Shown here in pieces: positions 1-4,886 of a stretch of 7,890 bases of DNA. The DNA lies in assembly GCA_029263555.1 (NCBI GenBank), contig JAJUFW010000116.1:1-7890 (forward strand), given 5' to 3'. Each line of letters begins with the position of its first letter. Position 1 is the first letter of the stretch. The notes under the pieces were generated by a model, which made no database searches, was not told the DNA's origin, and worked only from the letters and a program-made list of their open reading frames with translations. This DNA is from Alphaproteobacteria bacterium (GTDB taxonomy: Bacteria; Pseudomonadota; Alphaproteobacteria; DSM-16000; Inquilinaceae). The position numbers and the translations under genes are program-made.

Positions 1-249
1 CGTCGCCAGCACGATGAAGTCGGCGCCGCCGCGCTCCAGCGCCTTGGCCTCGGCATTCAGGACGCGCCCGGCCTCGTCCCATCGGCCGCCGGCCTGCAAC
101 GCCTCGATCCTCGCGAAATCGAGCGAGCGGATCAGCAGTTCGGGCGAATGCAAGCCACCCAGCCGCTGCCGCGCGATCTCGCACATTTTGCGATAGTAGA
201 TCTGCGTGGAGGCCGCGGACATGCCTCCCAGGATTCCGATCGTCTTCAT
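1..249 (-). CDS. Aspartate/glutamate racemase family protein (5' part; runs off the left edge)
   Basis: Reading leftwards from an ATG at 249-247 gives 83 codons, open to the window edge. The protein starts MKTIGILGGMS and continues with YYRKM, RLGGLHSPELL and DF..IE, ending GGADFIVLAT. This is the N-terminal domain of the PLP-independent Asp/Glu racemase family (YgeA/RacX type), which interconverts L- and D-amino acids using two acid/base residues. The alignment with E. coli YgeA, as I recall it, is gap-free, so Thr83 here falls on YgeA Thr83, the residue standing for the first catalytic Cys in the L-Asp/Glu-type racemases. The preceding residue is Ala, where YgeA has Cys. The second catalytic Cys would lie outside the window. 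A Shine-Dalgarno-like AGGAA lies a few bases before the ATG. A TATGAT element on the minus strand (377-372) could be a -10, but no good -35 accompanies it. The substrate cannot be fixed from this fragment; relatives act on Asp, Glu, homoserine, lysine or arginine. Confidence 0.85.
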   Translation of the reverse strand, partial: MKTIGILGGMSAASTQIYYRKMCEIARQRLGGLHSPELLIRSLDFARIEALQAGGRWDEAGRVLNAEAKALERGGADFIVLAT

Positions 250-454
250 GTCGTTCCTGACCGGTTGCGGCGACATCTTCGCCCCGCGCCGCATGGAATC
301 AAGGGTGTTTCCGCTCCCGCCTCCTCGAGGTCGCGCGACGACACTTTAGGAACTCGCCATCTATCGCCACGATCATACCCCCCCCCGGGACGCCGAACGA
401 GCGAGGATGCCGTGAGACGCATCCGATTACTTGTTTCACGCGGCCCTATCCGCT

Positions 455-678
455 TCATATCCCCGCTTCCGACCCAAGATGGGCAAAGCTGTCGACCGAC
501 GCGATCCGCATGATGTATTTCGCCAGCTTGTAGGCCGGTTGCCGCTCCCCCCTCAGGCGCAGCGGAGCACCGCGGGGATGCCGAGCGGCCGGCCGTTCAT
601 CTCGTAGGCAAGGATCGTCCGAGGATGATACGCATCGACAGGCTCGATGCTTGCGTCACAGCGGCCGCTGCCGTCCAG
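455..678 (-). pseudogene. Frameshifted C-terminal remnant of a molybdopterin-dependent oxidoreductase (sulfite oxidase/YedY-like fold)
   Basis: On the minus strand two adjacent frames together spell the C-terminus of a sulfite oxidase-fold molybdoenzyme. From about 678 down to 574 the protein reads DASIEPVDAYHP, RTILAYEMNGRPLGIP. This frame then hits a stop. From 568 down to the TGA at 457-455 the neighbouring frame reads APLRLRGERQ, YKLAKYIMRI and SVDSFAHLG. Family members normally have HPQT(I/L)LAYEMNG, PLP, HGAPLRLR, K..KY..RIE and DSFAH in one continuous frame. The switch lies at about 570-574 and is best explained by loss of one base. The N-terminal two thirds, including the molybdenum-ligand Cys region, are absent, so no functional enzyme can be made. 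The segment is recognised from memory of family motifs; the exact subfamily (sulfite oxidase, MsrP/YedY or another) cannot be told from the tail. Confidence 0.7.
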
Positions 679-689
679 CGTTCTCTCAG

Positions 690-881
690 GCATTCGCCCG
701 GGTCGCGCATGACCTCTGGCCATTCTTCATCCGGGACGAGACGCCGCAGATGTCCGCCGGCTTCTGGCCGGCCTACGGGGCGTCCGATGCCCGGGTCTTC
801 AGGCTGGAGGCCGGCAACTGCCGCATGGCGGCCGACCCCTTCGGCGCAAGACCCGCTTTGTGGGAGAAAGACGATGTTTGA
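690..881 (+). pseudogene. C-terminal fragment of an unidentified protein-coding gene
   Basis: This open frame ends at a TGA (879-881) and has strongly G/C-ending codons from about 690 onward, like the real genes here. The protein reads FARVAHDLWPFFIRDET, GFWPAYGASDARVFRLE, and ends ARPALWEKDDV. It looks like a genuine protein tail with several aromatic residues, but I do not recognise the family. The frame has no plausible ATG start. Upstream of 690 the same frame loses its codon bias and overlaps the opposite-strand molybdoenzyme remnant. I infer that it is the 3' end of a gene whose 5' part was deleted. Its stop overlaps the ATG of the 15-codon ORF at 874, an arrangement typical of an operon, so the lost gene may once have been co-translated with the downstream PLP enzyme. 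Confidence 0.4.
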
Positions 882-921
882 TCCGGTTGCCATCCCCCTC
901 GCCCTTGCCGCGGATGCCTGA
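874..921 (+). CDS. Possible 15-codon leader ORF before the Cds1-like gene
   Basis: An ATG at 874 follows GGGAG (862-866) with a 7-base gap, the best ribosome binding site in this part of the window. It opens a frame of only 15 codons (MFDPVAIPLALAADA) that ends in TGA at 919-921. One base later comes the ATG at 923 that I take as the start of the Cds1-like gene, which has no clear ribosome site of its own. The arrangement would allow translational coupling, with ribosomes finishing the small ORF and restarting on the enzyme gene. The peptide contains no cysteine, so it does not resemble a cysteine-sensing attenuation leader. Alternatively it is the original N-terminus of the enzyme, thrown out of frame, or a deletion by-product. 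Confidence 0.35.
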   Translation: MFDPVAIPLALAADA

Positions 922-922
922 A

Positions 923-2041
923 ATGCCCGCCCGTGCAGCCTGTCCTCCGATCATGCAGCTTCCACCGAGCGTCGACCGCGAATGGGCGCGGCAGGCCATC
1001 GGCATTCTCCAGGGAGACGGCAGACGCTCGGCGGATACCCACCTGGTCAACCCGGTCTTCCCGGGTCTCAAGGGCATTTCGATCTATCTGAAGGATGAAT
1101 CGACGCACCCGACCGGAAGCCTCAAGCACCGGCTGGCGCGGTCCCTGTTCCTCTACGGCATCTGCAACGGCAAGATCAGGAGCGGAACCACCCTGGTCGA
1201 GGCCTCTTCAGGGTCGACGGCTGTCAGCGAGGCCTATTTCGCCCATCTGCTGGGGCTGCCCTTCATCGCCGTCGTGCCGCGTTCCACCAGCAGGCCGAAG
1301 ATCGAAGCCATCGAACGCTTCGGCGGCCGCTGCCAGTTCGTGGACGATCCGGCCGAAGTCTACGAGGCCGCCGCCCGGCTCGCCGAGGAAACGGGGGGCC
1401 ACTATCTCGATCAGTTCACCTTCGCCGAGAGGGCGACCGACTGGCGCGGCAACAACAACATCGCCGAGAGCATCTTCGAGCAGATGCGCGAGGAACGCCA
1501 CCCGGAGCCGGCCTGGGTGGTGATGAGCGCCGGCACGGGCGGCACATCCGCCACCATCGGCCGATACATCCGCTATCGCAATTTCAGGACGCGGCTCTGC
1601 GTCGTCGATGTCGAGCATTCCGCCTTCTACGACGCCTATTGCAGCAACGACTTCAGCGTCGTCTGCGACCGCCCCTCGCGCATCGAGGGCGTCGGACGCC
1701 CGCGCGTCGAGCCCTCGTTCATCCCGGGCGTCATCGATCACATGATCAAGATCCCGGACGCCGCCTCCATCGCCGCGATGCATGTCCTTTCGGAACGCCT
1801 ATTCCGCCGGGTCGGCGGGTCCACGGGCACGAACTTTTTCGGGCTCTGCTGGATCGCAAGCTGCATGATGGCGGCCGGCGAGGAAGGCTCGCTCGTGTCG
1901 CTGATCTGCGACAGCGGCGACCGCTACACCTCGACCTACTACAATCCGGACTGGCTTAAGGAGAACGCGATCGACATAGCCCCCTATCGGGAGATGCTCG
2001 ACACCTTCCTCGATACCGGCATCTTCGAGGCCGTCGGATGA
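923..2041 (+). CDS. cds1: PLP-dependent cysteine synthase-fold enzyme, Cds1-type L-cysteine desulfhydrase
   Basis: The protein (372 aa from 923) belongs to the fold-type II PLP enzymes related to cysteine synthase. Its closest recalled relative is mycobacterial Cds1, which degrades L-cysteine to hydrogen sulfide, pyruvate and ammonia in the cytoplasm. Visible motifs are DTHL near residue 40, KDESTHPTGSLKHRLARS (57-74) with Lys68 as the PLP-binding lysine, EASSGSTAVSEAYF (93-106), the DWRGNNNIAESIF signature (173-185), the phosphate-binding GTGGTSATIGRYIR (204-217), PSRIEGVGRPRVEPSF (251-266) and GGSTGTN (298-304). The family is shorter than cystathionine beta-synthase and lacks its heme and CBS domains. 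In-frame starts are GTG 860 and ATG 914, 923 and 953. I chose 923 because it abuts the stop of the small ORF that has a strong ribosome site. The conserved core begins around DREWARQAI (residue 18). It stands alone between remnants and the convergent LysR gene. A different beta-elimination or beta-replacement substrate cannot be excluded. Confidence 0.85.
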   Translation: MPARAACPPIMQLPPSVDREWARQAIGILQGDGRRSADTHLVNPVFPGLKGISIYLKDESTHPTGSLKHRLARSLFLYGICNGKIRSGTTLVEASSGSTAVSEAYFAHLLGLPFIAVVPRSTSRPKIEAIERFGGRCQFVDDPAEVYEAAARLAEETGGHYLDQFTFAERATDWRGNNNIAESIFEQMREERHPEPAWVVMSAGTGGTSATIGRYIRYRNFRTRLCVVDVEHSAFYDAYCSNDFSVVCDRPSRIEGVGRPRVEPSFIPGVIDHMIKIPDAASIAAMHVLSERLFRRVGGSTGTNFFGLCWIASCMMAAGEEGSLVSLICDSGDRYTSTYYNPDWLKENAIDIAPYREMLDTFLDTGIFEAVG

Positions 2042-2206
2042 TGCCCGGACCGCGCATCGCCCAGACCGAGCAGGGGTGGCGTTCTTCGCCGAGGCGGAAC
2101 TGTTCCACAAGCATGCTCAGGACGATCAGCGAGCGGGCGCGCAGGATTCATAAAGCCCTCCGGCGTCATTGACAGCCACGCAATCTGTGTCTTGCTGTCG
2201 CTGGCG

Positions 2207-2230
2207 CGCGGGGCCGCCCCTCTCCCCGCG
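2207..2230. terminator. GC-rich hairpin between convergent genes, possible terminator
   Basis: CGCGGGG (2207-2213) and CCCCGCG (2224-2230) form a perfect 7-bp stem around a 10-base loop. It lies between the Cds1-like gene and the end of the LysR gene, only four bases past the LysR stop codon. There is no T-run on either side, so it is not a textbook intrinsic terminator. Its position suggests transcription termination or mRNA 3'-end protection for the LysR transcript. GC-rich DNA makes such stems common by chance. Confidence 0.3.
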
Positions 2231-2234
2231 TCGG

Positions 2235-3152
2235 CTACGCTGCCGCCCGCTTTCCGTTGCGCCCGACCTGCTCCAGAAGCCAGCTCTGGAAGGCCCGGCC
2301 AAGCGCGCTCTCCTGCTTTCCCTCCGGCAGGACGACATAGTAGCTATTGTCCGTCGGCATCGGACGGTCGAACACGACCTTGAGGCTGCCGGACGCGATC
2401 TCGTTCTCGATGAGGTAGAGCGGCAGCAGGGAGAAGCCCATGCCGCGGATGGTCGCCTCGATGATCATGGCGAACTGGTCGAAGCGGTTTCCCCTATAGG
2501 CCTGCGTCCAGTCGAGCCCGTTCAACTGGAACCATTCGGCCCAGAGCTTCGGCCGCGTCGCCAGATGCAGGAGGGGCTTCGTCTCCAAGTCTTCCGGCCC
2601 GCCGATCGCACACTCTTCGATCAGGGCCGGGCTTGCCACCGGCAGGATGATTTCGCTGCACAGATAGGTGCACGTCGCATGCGCCCAGACCGGCTGTCCG
2701 TAATGGATGGCGAGGTCGAAATCCTCCGACGGAAAGTCGAAGGGCTGGGACCGGGACGCGATGTCGACGGCCACGCCGGGGTGCCGCGCCAGGAAATCGG
2801 GCAGGCGCGGCACCAGCCAGCGGCTGCCGAAGGTCGGAAGGGTGGCGATGGACAAGACGCACTTGCCGTCCGCGCTGGCGCGGGCCCGCAACACCATCTC
2901 CTCGGACTGGAGCAGGAGCCGGCGCACCGCCGGCAGGAGCTGCCGGCCGGCCGACGACAGGAGGACCCGCTTGCGCACCCGCTCGAACAGAAGCACGCCG
3001 AGCTGGGTCTCGAGCGTCCTGATCTGACGGCTGATCGCGCTCTGCGTCAGGTTCAGCTCAATCGCGGCCTTGGTGAAGTTGCCATGCCGCGCCGCGCATT
3101 CGAACGCCTGGAGCACGGCCAGGTCCGGAATCGAGGATCTGCTCAAGTTCAT
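2235..3152 (-). CDS. LysR-family transcriptional regulator, likely regulator of the adjacent lysine/2-oxoadipate cluster
   Basis: The protein is 305 aa, a usual LysR length. An N-terminal winged helix-turn-helix spans residues 9-67, with LAVLQAFECAARHGNFTKAA, LNLTQSAISRQIRTLE as the recognition region, then LG..LFER. A linker helix follows, then a periplasmic-binding-protein-like effector domain from about residue 97 (LSIATLPTFGSRWLVPRLPDF, DLAIHYG, GMGFSLLPLYL). The FGSRWLVPRLPDF and DLAIHYG pattern resembles the GcvA-like subgroup. I chose the ATG at 3152-3150 over an upstream TTG at 3179 because the latter has no ribosome site and would lie in the operator region; the ribosome site for 3152 is also weak. 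The gene diverges from hglS across about 104 bp, the classic layout for a LysR regulator controlling its neighbour. In Pseudomonas putida a LysR gene also lies between amaB and hglS. The effector is unknown; a lysine pathway intermediate such as 2-aminoadipate or 2-oxoadipate is an inference. Confidence 0.93.
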   Translation of the reverse strand: MNLSRSSIPDLAVLQAFECAARHGNFTKAAIELNLTQSAISRQIRTLETQLGVLLFERVRKRVLLSSAGRQLLPAVRRLLLQSEEMVLRARASADGKCVLSIATLPTFGSRWLVPRLPDFLARHPGVAVDIASRSQPFDFPSEDFDLAIHYGQPVWAHATCTYLCSEIILPVASPALIEECAIGGPEDLETKPLLHLATRPKLWAEWFQLNGLDWTQAYRGNRFDQFAMIIEATIRGMGFSLLPLYLIENEIASGSLKVVFDRPMPTDNSYYVVLPEGKQESALGRAFQSWLLEQVGRNGKRAAA

Positions 3153-3179
3153 TCCAAACTCGCATCGAAACAGGCGCAA

Positions 3180-3215
3180 CGATCATGAGATCGACGGTTT
3201 CGGGCAGGATATAAT
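3180..3215 (+). promoter_or_regulatory. Putative hglS promoter with LysR-type dyad
   Basis: The divergent intergenic region contains a perfect TATAAT (3210-3215), unusual in DNA this GC-rich. About 17 bases before its start ends a dyad, CGATC-ATGA-GATCG (3180-3193). No good TTGACA-like -35 is present at standard spacing, as expected for a promoter that depends on an activator. If transcription starts near 3222, the dyad centre falls near -35, where the activation site of LysR regulators lies. A second, weaker motif, TCGCATCGAAACA (3160-3172), fits T-N11-A and is closer to the regulator gene. The -10 is seen directly; the operator role is inferred. Confidence 0.45.
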
Positions 3216-3256
3216 CAAAAAACAGAATGACAATCTCAGGTCGTGAGTTCCGGCAT

Positions 3257-4654
3257 ATGACCGTTTCCCGCATTGTTCCGGCCGACGAGATCCGCGCGGC
3301 GTTTTCCGCCGCCATGTCGGCCATGTACCGTGACGAAGTACCGGCCTACGGCACGCTGATGTCTCTCGTCGCCAAGGTGAACGACGAGACGCTGTCGGCC
3401 CGGCCCGAACTGAAGAAGCGGCTGGAGGAAACGGATTCGCTCGACCGGATTTCCGAGGAACGCCACGGCGCGATCCGTCTCGGCACCCCGGAAGAACTGT
3501 CGATGATGCGCCGCGCCTTCGCCGTCATGGGCATGTACCCGGTCGGCTATTACGACCTGTCCACGGCCGGTGTTCCGGTCCATTCGACGGCCTTCCGTCC
3601 GGTCGAGGACGCGAGCCTGAAGCGCAACCCCTTCCGTGTCTTCACCTCGCTGCTGCGCCTCGACCTCATCGAGGACGAGAGTCTGCGCCGCGAGGCGGCC
3701 GAGGTGCTGGCCAGCCGCAGGATATTCACCGACGGGGCCATCGCCCTGATCGAAAAGGCCGAGCGCGACGGCGGCCTCGACCAGGCCGACGCCACCCGCT
3801 TCGTGGGCGAGATCCTGGAGACATTCCGCTGGCACGACAGGGCGATCGTCGATGCGGACATGTACAGGCGCCTGCATGCCGCGCACCGGCTGGTCGCCGA
3901 TGTCGTCTCCTTCAGGGGGCCGCACATCAACCATCTCACCCCGCGCACCCTCGACATCGACAAGGTGCAGGCGCTGATGCCGGAATTCGGCATCGCGCCC
4001 AAGGCGGTGGTCGAGGGGCCGCCGTCGCGGAACTGCCCCATCCTGCTGCGCCAGACCTCGTTCAAGGCCCTGGAGGAACCCGTCTCCTTCATCGGCGAGA
4101 ACGGCGAATGGCGTCCCGGCTCGCACACCGCGCGCTTCGGCGAGATCGAGCAGAGGGGAATCGCCCTGACGCCCAAGGGCCGGACGCTCTACGACACTCT
4201 GCTCGACCGGACCCGCGCCCGGATCGTTCCGGCGCCGGACGGCTCCAACGCGCCCGAGTACGAAGCCACCCTCGCCGAGGTGTTCAAGGAGTTCCCGGAC
4301 GACTGGAACGAGATCCGCCAGGAGGGCCTCGGCTATTTCCGCTACTCGCTGACCGAGAAGGGTCGCGCCGCCGCCGGGCGGAAGACCGATCTCGAGACGG
4401 CGATCGCCGAGGGGCTCGTGCAGTTCGATCCGATCGTCTACGAGGACTTCCTTCCGGTGAGCGCGGCCGGCATCTTTCAGTCGAATCTCGGGGACGACGC
4501 CGCGCAGGAATTCGTGGCGAGCCCCAACCGGCTCATGTTCGAGCGCGCTCTCGGCGCTTCCGTGCTTGACGAATTCGCGCATTACGCCGAGATCGAACGG
4601 ACCTCGATGGAAAGCTGCCTCGCCGTCGTCGAGATGCCGATCGCAGCCGAATGA
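3257..4654 (+). CDS. hglS: 2-oxoadipate dioxygenase/decarboxylase (D-2-hydroxyglutarate synthase), DUF1338 / YdcJ family
   Basis: HglS is a cytoplasmic Fe(II) oxygenase that converts 2-oxoadipate with O2 to D-2-hydroxyglutarate and CO2 in lysine catabolism. From ATG 3257 the protein has 465 aa, matching the family. It opens with FSAAMSAMYRDEVPAYGTL. Counting from this start places His70 and Arg74 in ERHGAIR and His226 in GPHINHLTPR. These are the positions I recall for the metal-binding and substrate residues of P. putida HglS. The third ligand is probably Glu296 in RFGEIEQRG (Glu294 there). The C-terminal part has YEDFLPVSAAGIFQSNL, the recalled substrate-contacting region. An earlier in-frame ATG at 3227 would add 10 residues, break this numbering and start only about five bases after the expected transcription start, so I reject it. 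A weak GTGAG lies about 9 bases before 3257. The gene heads the cluster and diverges from the LysR gene. All expected active-site residues are present, so it should be functional. Confidence 0.95.
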   Translation: MTVSRIVPADEIRAAFSAAMSAMYRDEVPAYGTLMSLVAKVNDETLSARPELKKRLEETDSLDRISEERHGAIRLGTPEELSMMRRAFAVMGMYPVGYYDLSTAGVPVHSTAFRPVEDASLKRNPFRVFTSLLRLDLIEDESLRREAAEVLASRRIFTDGAIALIEKAERDGGLDQADATRFVGEILETFRWHDRAIVDADMYRRLHAAHRLVADVVSFRGPHINHLTPRTLDIDKVQALMPEFGIAPKAVVEGPPSRNCPILLRQTSFKALEEPVSFIGENGEWRPGSHTARFGEIEQRGIALTPKGRTLYDTLLDRTRARIVPAPDGSNAPEYEATLAEVFKEFPDDWNEIRQEGLGYFRYSLTEKGRAAAGRKTDLETAIAEGLVQFDPIVYEDFLPVSAAGIFQSNLGDDAAQEFVASPNRLMFERALGASVLDEFAHYAEIERTSMESCLAVVEMPIAAE

Positions 4655-4664
4655 CGGGAGCGCG

Positions 4665-4856
4665 ATGAGCGGAGCGGCCGAGATCGAGGCGCAGCGTCGC
4701 GGACCGCGGGGAGCGGTCGGGGCCGGCTTCCGCCGATCGCCGTGGCCCCCGAGCCGACGGCGTTCGCCGGTTTTCGTCGGCGTGGACGGAAGCCCCCTTC
4801 CCGCGCCACCGGTCCGTCGCGTTCCGACGGCCTTGGCGGCAGCGATACCAACCTGA
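4665..4856 (+). CDS. Doubtful small ORF (63 codons) between hglS and amaB
   Basis: An ATG at 4665 follows CGGGAG (4655-4660) closely and opens a 63-codon frame ending at 4856. The product begins MSGAAEIEAQ but soon becomes rich in Arg, Pro, Ala and Ser, with no recognisable domain, membrane segment or motif. Codon third positions are less biased than in the neighbouring genes. The good ribosome site immediately after the hglS stop is the only positive evidence. It may be a coincidence of high-GC DNA or a decayed gene start. I would not assign a function. Confidence 0.2.
   Translation: MSGAAEIEAQRRGPRGAVGAGFRRSPWPPSRRRSPVFVGVDGSPLPAPPVRRVPTALAAAIPT
4702..4780 (+). other. Two inverted repeats in the hglS-amaB gap
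   Basis: The 232-bp gap between hglS and amaB contains GACCGC (4702-4707) paired with GCGGTC (4713-4718) across a 5-base loop. It also contains CCGACG (4754-4759) paired with CGTCGG (4775-4780) across 15 bases. Neither stem is followed by a T-run; the only short T-run (4771-4774) lies inside the second loop. They could be mRNA processing or partial-termination structures that set the amaB level relative to hglS. Stems of six pairs are, however, expected by chance at this GC content. Confidence 0.25.
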
Positions 4857-4886
4857 TGCATCCCTCAAGACAGTAGAGAAAAGACG

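Noticed and set aside
246..458. Open frames on both strands between the racemase gene and the molybdoenzyme remnant
   Set aside because: Codon third positions lack the local bias and the products have no recognisable features. I treat 250-454 as non-coding upstream sequence.
2038..2172. A short ORF overlapping the Cds1-like stop (ATGA), and a second-frame stretch reading VAFFAEAELFHKHAQDD ending at 2153
   Set aside because: The overlap resembles translational coupling, but the peptide is Arg/Ser-rich with no family. The second-frame stretch looks protein-like but is too short, has no start and cannot be assigned. The rest of 2042-2206 shows nothing I can support.
2169..3188. A 339-codon plus-strand frame opposite the LysR gene
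   Set aside because: It is a shadow of the LysR coding frame; the product is low-complexity and has no recognisable domain.
3227..3256. An earlier hglS start at 3227
   Set aside because: It is too close to the likely transcription start, lacks a well-spaced ribosome site, and shifts the active-site numbering away from that of the characterised family member.
3236..4861. A 541-codon open frame on the minus strand, opposite hglS
   Set aside because: It is antisense to a well-supported enzyme gene with all active-site residues. Its product is Arg/Gly/His-rich with no known motif, as expected for the complement of G/C-ending codons.
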